Shown one piece after another: positions 21,286 through 34,444 of a DNA stretch of 64,000 nucleotides. The position numbers and the translations under genes are program-made. The first letter of the stretch is position 1. Every line of letters begins with the position of its first letter. Location: NCBI GenBank assembly GCA_037013495.1, contig CM072809.1:3991001-4055000 (forward strand). Reading direction: 5' to 3'. The notes below the pieces were generated by a model. That model had not been told where the DNA came from. It did no database searches and was given only the letters and a program-made list of their open reading frames with translations. Origin of the DNA: Hippophae tibetana. Lineage: Eukaryota > Streptophyta > Magnoliopsida > Rosales > Elaeagnaceae.

Positions 21286-24200
21286 CGTTTATTGGGCATT
21301 CCCATTTCAGAATGAAAATGCCCCCAACTAATTCATCAATCCGAACGGAGAAGTCAAACAAACAAACTGGGTTTGCTCGTTTCAAAAATAACAAAAAAAA
21401 TGACGTTTTGGAGTTCGATCTGGGTGGGGAAGCGGTTTAGTGGTGGAACTGGTTTTGCATCAGCGAGAGATTGTCGTTGCAATCGAAGGGATCGGACAAG
21501 GAAGGACAGAGGAACTTTGTGGGTTTCGGTTAGTGAATCAGATCCGATAATGGGCACATTCAGAGAGAATAAGGGTGAGAGAGAAGGGTGCGGAACCAAG
21601 CCCTATGCTGCTGACTTTGTGCGTGTTCGGGTTAAGGTTTGAGCAACATTGTTTGCTTGGAGACAAGAGGAATAGAGAGATCGAGAAAATTTCAACTTTC
21701 TACGAGTGTTTTTCTTTGAAAAATGACGAAGAAAATGGTAAGAAACTTTATTTATTTTATGATTTTTTTACTAAAAATATTAGGTGTGAAAATACAAAAT
21801 TACACATTATATCTATTGGTCATTTAGTCACTTAATGCCATTTAGTCACTTAATATTTATTAAAAAATGCAGACAAGTCATTTATATCTATTGGTCATTT
21901 AGTCACTTAATGCCGGGTGTCATTTAATGCATATGTTTATAAATAAAAAATATGAAAAACAATAAAAATAACACATTTAATATTTATAATCTTAAAAATA
22001 ATATTATTTTATATTTATTATATATTTTTATTATTAATAAAATATCTGATATATTAATTTACAATAAATATCTTTAAATTAAATTATGATTATTTAAATT
22101 TGTTTAATATTAAATATAATTTAATTAAATATTATTAAAATATTAATTTTTATAATTTTATTTTAAAAATATACTTAATATCATTATATTATTTTATCAT
22201 CATTAGTATATATATGGGTTATTCACTTATTCTATCACATTTTATGTCCTATTTAAAGTTTTTAATACTTTTATAGTTTAAAATTTTCTTATCTCATCTC
22301 ATCTAATTTTATTTAAATTTTAAAATTATTTTTAATAGATTAATGATTTTATAGTTATTATAAATAATATTTTTTATTTTTTATAATTTTACTTATTTTA
22401 TTTAAATTTATTTATAATAAATATAATATTTGTGTTTTTATTATTATTCTCACCCACAAAAATAAATAAAATAAAATATTATGTATTTACAAAATTTATA
22501 AATTATAGGGTAAGTTAATAAAGGATTTCACCTTAATTTATATTCGTAGTCACACACATTATAAGAATTGAAAAAAAGTAGAAAACCATGACTATCAAAG
22601 TAACGGGGGTTATAACGGCCTTCGTTAATCCATGTACACCCAAAATCATAATTAGAACTCTAGTATCAAATCCTTTCACTACTGATCTACCCCAATTCAA
22701 AAATTGATTTGATTCAATTATAAAGTTATATATGGTTTTAATCACGGTGAAAGTTAAATTGTTCTTCTAATTTTTATTTTTTATAATTTTATTTATTTTA
22801 TTTAAATTTATTTATGATAAATATAATATTTGTGTCATTTTATTACTATTCTCACCCAAAAAAAATACTATATATTTACAAAATTTATAAATTATAGGGT
22901 AGGTTAATAAAAGATTTCATCTCAATTTATATACATAGTCACGCACATGATAAGGATTGAAAAAAATAGTAGAAAACCATGACTATCAAAGTAACGTCTT
23001 TCGTTAGTCCAGATACACCCAAAATCATAATTAGAACCCTAATATCAAATGCATTCCCTTTGGTAATAGTTTATTAAAAAAAAACATTTGAGGGGTATTG
23101 AATTCGAACTAATCCTTGGGATTTTTCTCGCTTTCTTTAAAACATTAATCCACTTATTAAAAAATTTATTATAATAACAAATAATCATTTATTAAAATAA
23201 AGCAACATAAAAAAATTATCTACTTAATTTACTAATCTAGTTAAAAGATAAAAATAAGTTATTAAAAGAATAAACAGTTTAATATTAAAAAAATTCATAG
23301 AATAATAACTCTAAAACTTATAGATGTCAAACCAAAACAACCTTATAATTTTTCACCAACTATTTCAACTTTAGGTTGACATAAAAATAATCTTATACTC
23401 TTTAAGAAAATTACAAAAAATAATTTTTTAAAACTTATTAAAATAAATTATATCTTAATAATATTAAATGTTATTTAATTATATAGCGTTTAATATTAAA
23501 TAAATTTAAATAATTGTAATTTAATTTGAACGATATTTAATATAAAATAATATATCAAAAAAAATTAATAGTAAAAATATATGAATAAATCATAAAAAAT
23601 ATTATCTCGTAATTATAAATTTTAGTAGTAATATTTTTGTTATTTTCCTTAAATTTTATCACAAAATTTATTATAGATATAATATGTGTTTAGATGTATG
23701 GTAAATAATTTTTGTTAAAAGGTTAAAAGTGGTGAGAAAAAAATAATATTTTAATGAAAAAAAATACAAATGAATGAAACGAGATTATAAATACAAATGA
23801 AATGAAACGAGATTAAACTAATTTTAAAACAATAATTACTCTTGCCCACCCCTTTTGCATTTGTTTCTTTTTAAAATACATTTAAGGGGGCAAGAATTCC
23901 AACCCACCCTTTTTGTTCAACTTTGTGTTGACATAAAAACAATCTTATAATTTATTTTATCACAAAAAGTATGTCATTTTTGAACTATTGCTTTGACATT
24001 GAGTAGGAAAAGTAATAACTATGTTTTCTTTTTATGCTAATAAAGTAATAACAATGGTTAATGAGTTAATGACTACTTATGTCTTCTATCAAAAGATACT
24101 TCATGTACTATATTGTTGTTTCATTCGTTCGAGGAGTTGTTAGGAACATCTATAATGAAAATTTCAAGAGCCAATTATAACTACAAAAAATTGTCATATA

Positions 24201-24807
24201 ACATTTAACATTTGGTAGAAGCCTAGTTTTAAAAATTGATAAAAGAAATAACTATATCATTTTCAACTTCTTTTTTATTTTTCTTTATTTCTTTCTATTC
24301 ATTCGTTAGATAGATGATTAAGAAGTGAATCAAGATATACCAATAAAATTATAATGTTTAAGTGTTAATTAAAAATATGTAAATTTTGTATTTATTTAAA
24401 ATAATTTTTTTTCTTTTTTAAAAAGTAAACCACTCGTAACAATTCATATTACTATTTAACAATATTATCATTCAAAACAGTTTAGACTACGTTATTTGGA
24501 GTTTGACAATAAAAAAGTCATAGATCAATTTGTCTTTTAAAATTTATAAAATTATCAGGTAAATATAACCTTATATGGAACCTGAAATTCACTACTAATC
24601 CTCAAACAAAAGAAATGCACATACACCACCATCAGTTTATTCTAAATTCACACTTTGCTTTTACTTTTATAAATAAATGTACTATTCACATATCTATTGA
24701 AATTCAAAACTCAATCTCACGACTCTTCGATAAAACACTTTGGTGAAAATATGATATTAACAAAATGTTGTAACCTAAGTGTCAAATGAGAAGAAAAAAA
24801 ATGTTTG
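21286..24807. other. Intergenic region upstream of the WDR44-like gene
   Basis: 21286-21720 is GC-richer and probably holds the promoter and 5' UTR of the WDR44-like gene. The rest is AT-rich. It contains a short direct repeat of ctattggtcatttagtcact (about 21813 and 21887) and the larger duplication at 22371-23051. No gene recognised. Confidence 0.6.
22371..23051 (+). repeat. Direct duplication, two copies about 400 bp apart
   Basis: Copy A is about 22371-22671 and copy B about 22771-23051. Shared blocks include tttatttaaatttattta, gtatttacaaaatttata (tatatttac in copy B), ccatgactatcaaagtaacg and acacccaaaatcataattag. Copy A has an extra gggggttataacgg-like insert. Not coding. It may be a local duplication or two related repeat insertions. 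Confidence 0.8.
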
Positions 24808-24812
24808 ATAAT

Positions 24813-25038
24813 TATTAAGTTATATTTGATATTATAATTCATTTATACTTCACTTGTATTATTTCACTTGTATTTCACTTGTATTACACTTTCATTATTT
24901 TATTTATATTACACTTTTACTAATTCACTTGTAATACACTTGTTACAACTCTATAAATAGAGTTATCTATGTACATTATAAAACACATCAATACAACATT
25001 AAATCATTCTTTCTTCTTACCTCTATATACTTTTCACA
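24813..25038 (+). repeat. 5' LTR of Copia element 2
   Basis: 226 bp, ending ttttcaca next to TGGTATCAGAGCC. It contains several copies of a ttacttgta(c/t)tacac-like word. A ctataaataga TATA-like motif near 24951-24961 may be the LTR promoter. Confidence 0.85.
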
Positions 25039-25344
25039 TGGTATCAGAGCCTTTCATATACCTTTAAAATTTCTATCAAAATTTCGCCTCTCTTCATCAC
25101 AGCCAACTCGGCTTACCCTAACTCGTTCACTCTCAACCCGGTTCACCCCAACTTGGTTCACCTCAACTCAGTTCACTCCAACTTGGCTCACTCTAACCCG
25201 GCTCATTCTAACCCGGCTCATTCCAACTCGACCCACCTCAACCTCGTTCCAGACTTGTTTTCAACTCCTCTTTCATTTTTAAGAATATCTCATTTATAAT
25301 GTTTCTATATATTTGCTTTATATTTCCTCCATTATTTCGTTAAA

Positions 25345-28300
25345 ATGGGCCGAAATGATGTCCCAAAACCAATCTCTACCACCCTTGATGATACTAACTA
25401 CCTAGCCTGGGCACAAGCAATGAAAAGTTTCTTGAAAGGATGCAAGCTATGGCATTTCATAACTGGTGATATCTCTATACCCATCCAAGAAACCATTGAA
25501 AACAACTCCTTATTTGTTGACCGTCTTGAAGACTGGGAGAGTAAACACCATCAAATTATTACCTGGTTCCGTAACACCACCTTACCCTCCATCCATGGTG
25601 AATTTGGGCATTTTGACACTGCCAAAGAAGTTTGGGAATTTCTTGAGGCTCGCTTCACTACAACAGATTTGGCCAACCAATATCAACTTCTAACAACTCT
25701 TCATACCAAATGCCAAAGGGCTGATCAAACCATTAACCAATTTCTCTCTAAAATGCATACTATTTGGGATCAACTCGCTCTCTTTGAACCAACTTGGACG
25801 AACAATATTGATGTTGAGATGTTTGCAACTTACCGTAATCACCAGCGTCTTGTTATTTTTCTCATGGCTCTCCATGATCGATTTGAACCTGTTTGAGCTT
25901 CCTTTTCCATCCTTAGATACTGCTGTGACCGAGCTTCGCTCTAAAGAAACTCAGATGGGGGTTTTCAAAGTTCATCATACATATTTTGTTCTTGCCACTC
26001 CCTTTTATCGCCCTAAAGGAGGTTTTAAAGAGGACTTCAAACATCAAGGCTGCACCTACTGTCACAACCCCAATCATGAGCTTCTTACATGTCTCATTCG
26101 GGTATGTATATATTGTCACAAGAAGGGTCCAGGACACTTTAATAGAGATTGCTTTCGGAATCCCTCTCAACATGCTTCAGGTAAAAATAGTAACTCATCT
26201 ATCATTGCTGCTGTTTCTGAGGATAATCATGACAAATTTACCTTTTTTACTCAAGAACTTGAAGGTCTTCTTAAACATGTTCTCTCACAATCTAGTAATC
26301 CTCCTACTACTACCTTGTCTCTCACATCAAGTAAATCTTTATGGTATTTTGATTCTGCTTGTTGTAACCATATGACTCATGATACTCACATCTTTTCTCC
26401 CACACAATCTTCCATCTCCAAACCTTTAATTCAAACTGCCAATGGTTCACATATGCATGTTAATGTTGTAGGACAAGTTTCCACATCTTCTATATCACTT
26501 TTTGACACCTTTCATATTCCCAACCTTACTCTAAATCTTATCTCTGTTGGTCAATTATGTGAACTTGGTCTTACTATTACTTTTTCCTCTTCTGGTTGTC
26601 ATGTGCAGGATCCACAGACAGGACAGATCCTTGGGATAGGCCGTAAGGTTGGATGATTATTTGAACTTATCGACCTTCATCTACCCAATTCTCCTCATAC
26701 TTTCGTTGCTGCTTCTACTACTCCTATCAACCTATGGCATACTCGTCTAGGACATACGTCTATAGGACGTCTTCGTCCCTTAGCATATTTTGGTAAATTA
26801 GGATTTGTTTCTATTTCTGATAATGTAAATTGTTTTCCTTGTCAATTGGGAAAACAACCTGGTTTATGTTTTAATAAAAGTGATTCTACTTTTGTCTCCC
26901 CTTTTGACTTAATTCATTTTGATGTTTGGGATTCATCCCCACATCCTACTATGGGGGATGTGTTTACTTTGTCATTTTTATTGATGATTATTCAAGATTC
27001 ACATAGATTTTTCTCATGAAACATAGATCTGAATTATCCAAAATTTATTATGATTTTACCCAAATGGTTAAAACCCAATCTTCTCAAAATATCAAAGTAC
27101 TTAGAGCTGATAATGCTATGGAATATAAAGAAACATTTTTTTTAAATTTTCTTCGACAAAATGGGACTCTTTCTTAATATTCTTGTCCTGGAACATCTCA
27201 ACAAAATGGAAGAATTGAGCGAAAACGCAGACATCTTCTTAATATTGTTCGCACTCTCCTCATTTCTAGTTCTTGTCTTGAACGCTTTTGGGGTGAAGCA
27301 ACTCTTATAGCTGTTTATACCATCAATCGTGTTTGCCTTTGTTGTTTCTTAGGGTATGGAATAGAACACAAAGGCTATCGTTGTTGGGACCCTATCTCTA
27401 AACGATTGCGCATCTCTCGTCATGTCATCTTTTGGGAACATAAAATGTTTTCCTCTATTTCCTCATTTCATGTCTCATCTCCTACCTCACTCTCATTTTT
27501 TAATGACCCAACTATTGATTTATTTCCTCCTGACATTGCTCCATTACCCTCACCATCGTCTACTACGGCTTCTCCTGATGTGTCTGCTCCTTCTACTGAT
27601 CCTACCATAACAACATCTTTTGAAGACCAACTACCTGATTGTCCAGAGTCATCACTTCATCGTTCTACTCGTGTAAGTAGTCTTCATTTTCATCTTCATG
27701 ATTACCAATGTTTCTCTACTATTTTGTCTCATCGTGAACCCCAAAACTATAGAGACGTTAGTTCTAACCCTCATTGGCAGCAAACTATGACAGATGAATT
27801 ACAGGCATTAACAAAAGCATATACATGGGATCTTGTTGATCTTCCATCTAATAAATCTCTGATTGGTTGTAAGTAGATTTTAAAAATCAAAACTTATTTA
27901 GATGGGTCTATGGAACGATATAAAGCTCGTCTGGTTGCAAAGGGTTTTACATAGGAATATGGAATCGACTATGAAGAAACTTTTGCACCTATAGCTCGCC
28001 TCACCTCTGTTCGAAGTATCATTGTTGTTGCTACTGCCTGAAATTGGAACATGTTTCAAATGGATGTCAAAAATGATTTTCTTAATGGAGACATAACTGA
28101 GAAATTTTATATGAAACCTCCTCCTCGATACACTCATTCACCTCATCAAGTATGTAGACTTCGTCGTGCTCTCTATGGCCTCAAACAAGCTCATCGGGCT
28201 TGGTTTGCCAAATTCAGCTCTACACTTACTGACTTTGGTTTCACTTCCAGTTCTTATGACTCTGGTCTCTTTATTCGGAAGACTCTCATTGGTGTAACAC

Positions 28301-29240
28301 TTCTACTCCTTTATGTAGATGATATGATCATAACAGGGAATGACTCTAATGGAATTATTGATCTCAAGCAATTTCTAAGCCATCAATTTGAAATGAAAGA
28401 CCTTGGTCGTCTCCACTACTTCTTAGGCCTAGAAATCTCATCTGATTCTCAAGGATATTATCTCTCTCAAGCAAAGTACTCTTCTGATATTCTTAATCGG
28501 GCTGGCCTTACTGATTGCAAAACTGCATCAACACCTCTAGAAATCAATGTCAAACTTACTCCATTAGATGATACTATTCTCTCAGATACCACATTATACA
28601 GACAACTACTAGACAATCTTTTTTATCTCACATTCACTCGTCCTGACATTACCTATGTTGTTCATCTGGTTAGTCAATTCATGTCTGCTTCATGGCCTAC
28701 CCATTATACTGTTGTTCTTCGCATTTTCCACTACATCAAAGGCATAATGTTTCACGATCTCCACTTCTCCAACAAGTTTAATCTTCTTCTTTTCGCCTAC
28801 TCTGATGCTAATTGGGCAAGTGACCTAACTGATCGTCGCTCTACTACTGGATATTGTTTCTTTCTTGGAAACTGTCTCATATATTGGCGAAGTAAGAAAC
28901 AATCCCTCACTTCTTGATCCAGCACTGAAGCTGAATATCGTGCTCTTACTGACACCACTCAAGAACTTTTTTGGCTCCGTTGGTTACTTGCTGATATGGG
29001 TGTTCTCCAATCAACTACAACTATCCTATATTGTGACAATTAGAGTGCTATTCAGATTGCTCACAATAATGTATTTCATGAACGAACAAAACATATCGAG
29101 ATTGATTGTCATTTTGTTCGTCAACATGTTTTTCAAGACATTGTTTGTCTCAAATCAATATCCTCCACAGATCAAACAACTGACATCTTCACCAAATCTC
29201 ATCTATCAGGTAGATTTCAAGAATTAGTTTCCAAAATCAA
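25345..29240 (+). pseudogene. Gag-pol coding remains of Copia element 2
   Basis: The gag start is probably Met at 25345 (MGRNDVPKPISTTLDDTNYL). Recognisable parts are the gag region to about 25890, a zinc-knuckle-like CIYCHKKGPGHFNRDC (about 26110), a protease-like motif (about 26350), an integrase region with HxxH/CxxC-like and QQNGRIER-like blocks (about 26740-27310), reverse transcriptase with LYVDDMIITG (about 28310-28340), and RNase H with YSDANWASD (about 28800). Broken in many places and not a working gene. Confidence 0.9.
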
Positions 29241-29278
29241 GTTGATTGTTTCTCTTCCTCTTTGAGTTTGAGTGGGAA

Positions 29279-29554
29279 TGTTAAGTTATATTTGATATTG
29301 TAATTCATTTATATTTCACTTGTACTACATCTATATTATTTTACTTGTACTACACCTGTATTATTTTACTTGTACTACACTTTCACTATTTTACTTGTAC
29401 TACACTTCCACTATTTCACTTGTACTACACTTATAATATTTTACTTGTACTACACTTGTTACAATTCTATAAATAGGTTTCTCTATGTACATTCTAAAAC
29501 ACATCAATACAACATTAAATTATTCTTTTTTCTTATCTCTCTATATTTTTCACA
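29279..29554 (+). repeat. 3' LTR of Copia element 2
   Basis: 276 bp, beginning TGTTAAGTTATATTTG. It has more copies of the acttgtactacac word than the 5' LTR, which explains the 50-bp length difference. Confidence 0.87.
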
Positions 29555-32500
29555 ATAACCCACAATTTGAAATAAATTAACCAATAAAAAGTATTTTCAA
29601 GAATTTACATTTTTTTAAAGAAATACGAGGTTGGCATAATAAAGTTTATTCTAATTAAATACGGAAAAGTAGGAATACTTGATAAGAGAGAGAAATAAAA
29701 AAAATCAAAAAATTTATAATAACAAAAATATTATTCAAATAATATTAAAAGGAATTCGTCGAAATAGCATTTAATATTAAATAAATTTAAAAAATCATAA
29801 TTCAATTTAGACGTGTTTACTTACATAATATTTAAAATAAAATAATATATTAAAATTTATTTTAATAATAAAAATATATTAAATAAACGGTGAATATAAA
29901 AGAATATTATTTATATGATTACAAAGTTTCAAAATTGATATTTTTGTTATTTTTAATAGAAAAGGATAATATTATTTGACTTTTAAGTGTTTCTTTTAAT
30001 ATAAATTAACAATTTTTTGATGGAAATCTTCACCATTTTAATTAGGTAAACACCTAAAAAAACATAAAATATCAAAATATAAATGTAATACTGGAATAAT
30101 TTATTATTGTTAAAACAAACTACATATATTTAAGGGATATTAAGAGGTTGAGAAACAAACACCAAACACAACCAGGTTATCCAAATAAATTATGAAAGGT
30201 TAATAGATTTGAGATAAAAAAAAATTAGATAAATAATTAATTGATGTGATTCAAAAATATAATTTTAAATAAGAAGAATATCTTATTACTAGAATTAACA
30301 AATTTGTAATAGTATTAGTTATAACTCATATTAATAAAATATTAAAAATAAAATATATGTTATTAGTTCACAAAAAAATTTACATAATTAATAGTATATT
30401 ATTTTAGAATTATATGAAAAATTGTATTTGAAGTCATAGGACAAAGGATCTTACAAAAAGCATAAAACATGATGATTTAGAGACAAAAAGAAGGTGACAA
30501 ACAAAAAGAACCGGTATTGAAAGGATCATATCTATGAGAAAATTTCGGGGACATATGATAAAATAACATAATTACGGTCGACTTTTTAACGTTAAAAATT
30601 ATAATTAATAAAGGTGCTTATAAAGAAAATAATTAAAAAAGTAAAATGTATCATTACAAAATAACCTTTTAATCTAATAATTTTTAATTAGAATGATTTA
30701 ATCACATGAGTTTTAATTTACATTTAATATAAAAAGATGCAGTTGTTTACATATTTTAGATTTTTTTGGAACTTTTTAAAAAGTCATGGATTAAAAGTTA
30801 ATTATGAAATTAAATTGATTTTTTTGTCAAAACTCTTCACCCTTGAAAATATATATATGGTTAATTCATTATCCTGCTATCATTGGTGGTAAATATTTTT
30901 TCTTTATAATATGAGTTAAATATCATTTATAGGCTTTTTAAGTTTGAGTTGTATTAAGACAAAAATTAGGTTGGTGATCATAGAAGTTTATTATCATTTC
31001 AAAAGTGGACACTCAAGTTTACTAGTTATTTTTTTTTATGATAATTTAATATATTAATTTTGAAAAAAAGTTATTTAAAAAAATACATCAACAATTATTT
31101 ATGTTAACCTTCATTTTCAATACTGTTGAAAAAAAAATTAAGCTAATAGATTTATGGTATCATTTTTTAAAATTGGTAACTAAATTATCATAAATAAAAA
31201 CTAATAGATGTAAATGTTATAATTAAAATAGGTCTAGCTATAGTGAATTATTATAGCATTTGTCTTAAAAAAAAGAAAAAAAAGCTAACATTATAGTAGT
31301 GGGCTAAGTTAGATGGGTCTATAATTGTACAACTAGGCCCCAAAAAGTCAATGGTACAAGTAATACAGTACAGCCTGATATAGCTATGTTATTACTATTT
31401 ACTCCACCTTCACATGCTATCCAGCCCATTACTGTTAGTTGTTGGTGACATCCCATTGCTGTCCAACTGCTTTTAGGACAAACTTTTTGTTCTGCATTGA
31501 TAATCTCTTCACTCTTTCCTTTTTATTATTTTATAGGACGAATTATTAAATTAAATTATTTATACTATTAAGTGTTTCAAAATTAAAAATATATCATTTA
31601 GTAACCAATTTTATATAAATAATAATAATTAAAAAAATTATATTATTTTAATAATTTTTTTTTAAAAAAATATTTTTATTTTATATTAAATAATTAAAAA
31701 CTTATTAAAATATAAATTTTTAACAAGGATAAAATAAAATTTAATATGAAACAATTTAAGAAAAAATAAACAGTAATAAAATTCAAATAAAAATTATTTA
31801 AATATATTTTTTATTTTTAATAAAATTAAAATAAAATAACAAAAATTAATAAATATTCAAAAATGAATATTTTGTGAAAAGTTTTCGTGTTATTTGTGAC
31901 TTTATTATTATTAAATATTCATATTTTAATCATGTTTAATTACTTGATCAAATAATTATAATATTTTAATAAAAATTAATGAAAATAATATAATTTATCA
32001 TTAAATGAAATTTTTATGAAATTAAGGAATTAAATAACAATGTTTTTAATCTAAAAAGATAAACAAATGACCTAATTTAATAAACATTTGTAATATTTTA
32101 CTCCTTTTTATATTTTTAAATTTAATTTGCCTTTGGACTTTTCTTCTCTCATCAAATTGTCTTTATATGCCTTCTTAATAAAATGCACCCTAAGTTACTT
32201 CTTTTACAAAAGTGATCATTTTAATCATTTTTCTTTTTGAGTTGCTAACTTAAAGTCACTTTATTTTTAAATTTATTTTAATTTATATTATTATATTTAA
32301 ATTAGAAAAAAATACTCATATGATAAAGAGTATTATTGAAAATCAACTAATTTATTTCCTTTTATGCAATTCTTTTTTTAAAAAAAATTACATACATTCA
32401 TGTAGCTATGAAGTATATTTTTTGTTAAAAAACTTGCAAATGATATAAGATATTTTGTGAGTATTAGATTCTGGTGTTAAAAATAATATTTAAAAAAACA

Positions 32501-34418
32501 ACATAGAATAAAAGCGATTAATTGATTTTCAAAAATACCTCTTCTCATGTTTGTATTTTTTTTTATAATTTGAGTATAATAAAAAAATTAAAATTAATTT
32601 AATATTTTTTTTAAGAATGGAGTGATTTAAGATGAGTTACTTCAAAAAAAAAGTCATTAAAGAAAGTAACTGTAATGTACTATATGGGTGTACAACAGTT
32701 TCCATGTGTACAGTTGCTGCTAAGATTAGGTTTTTGTTTTCGTTTTTCTCAGTATACATAGACTAATATTCTTATACAGAAATAGAACATAAAATACACG
32801 AATATATTGATAATTATCAGATTTCATAATATTTGTCACTTTATCTCATAAACACATGTTAAAAAATTGATAAAATAGGATAAAAATGACACATTTATAA
32901 TATACATGCAATAACATATTAAAAATATCATAAATAACATAAAGTAGGTATTTTGGGGCCAATTTATTAATGGCACTCACATTTTTTAAAATTTAAAATA
33001 TAATTATTTATTTTAAACTTAAAGAATACAAGTTAAAATTAAACCTTAAATCTTTGATTGAGAGTATTATAATCTTATCAATTGGATTATAACACGACTT
33101 TAAAATAATATCCACATTTTTTTAAAATAACAATTACAACGTGACACTAGCAACTAATCTTAAATATCTAGAGGGAAAAAAATGTTTATATAAAATTGTG
33201 TTTTCTTTCTCATTTTCCATTTATGCCTTTAGAATAGAACTATAATAGATGCATGTGTCTTTGAAAATTATTTTGATTGTTAGAAGAGAATACCAAACGA
33301 TATTAATTTTTATTATAATTATTTGATGCATATTTTCAATCAAAATGATTTATGTTAATTTTTCAAGGCTTACAAGGGATCAATAATTATAATAATAGTT
33401 TCACTATTCACAACTTCAACATTTTAAGCAATTTAAAATGTTAAAACTCTTCCACACGCAGGAAAGGAAAAAAAATAAATGAGGAGGATTAGTGATTTAT
33501 TTTGTTGGGTTAAGGTATTACTTAATCCATAATTAGTATCTTGATCAACAAATTTATTTAAACGAATTTCTTAGGATAACCCTATTTTAAGGTTAAAAGG
33601 CTTTTCTTAGGACTTATAAAATTGTAATTAATTACAAATTTACTAATGTTTTTTCACATGCTATACACAGGTAAAACCTTCTTAAATTAACCTTAATTAA
33701 TAAGTTCTATTTGCTATGAAAGTAAATAAGAATTAATTTTGACGTAGCATTTTGACTCTTAGCAAACAAAAGCCATTATTAGATGTAGTGAGGCAGGAGC
33801 AAAAGGGAAAGAAATGTGAAGGAGAGAAAAAGTTGAAACAAAATAAGTTAGAATTAATCTAATTTTAGGTAGTACCTCGTTGGAGTTAGGATCCCCAAAT
33901 AAGTTTTAAAAAAAATCATATATCTTTTGTTAATAATATCGTTTATATTTATTATAATACATTTTTTCACTTTTATAAAAAATAAATAATCAACTTTATT
34001 TCAAATTAGAATCCAAGTCAAAGACCTATGGTAAACTTGGCTTATGTAACTTGGTGGCCAAGATTTTTTACATTAAAAATACAAATATTATTATATGAAT
34101 CAAGCTATGTATTAGTGTTAAATTATAAAAGTAAAATATTGAAATAATTGTGAAGACATTACATATAAAAAATCAATTATATAGTGAAATATGTATTACT
34201 TTACGCATAAATTTGTGATAAAATGCATTTATTTGCCAGCTGCATGCTATCTTGCTTGTCTATTAGTTCTTAAATCAAACTATATATATGGCAAAAAAGT
34301 TACTTGTCTCATTATTGTACCGCCCTGTTTCCAAAAAAAATTGCAAATACAACTCATTTTTCACATGAAATTTGGGACTGTGTGGTGTTTATATAATATA
34401 TTTATGATTTTAACAAAG

Positions 34419-34444
34419 AAGAGAGAGAGAGAGAGAGAGAGAGA
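34419..34444. repeat. (GA)n microsatellite
   Basis: About 12-13 GA units, followed by a GC-richer 80-bp stretch (ggaggcaagcaggcag) holding only a seven-codon open frame. Confidence 0.9.

Larger units (their letters stand above)
24813..29554 (+). mobile_element. Ty1/copia LTR retrotransposon, element 2 (broken)
   Basis: A 4.7-kb element on the plus strand. The 5' LTR is 24813-25038 and the 3' LTR 29279-29554. The primer-binding site TGGTATCAGAGCC is at 25039 and a purine tract (gagtgggaa) ends just before 29279. The flanking 5 bp are ataat and ataac (24808-24812 and 29555-29559), an imperfect target duplication. The leader (25085-25260) is a degenerate tandem repeat of aactcggttcac-like words. 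Gag, protease, integrase, reverse transcriptase and RNase H parts are recognisable. It is broken, with more than five breaks. The LTRs differ in length and by scattered substitutions, so it is older than elements 1 and 3. Confidence 0.92.
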
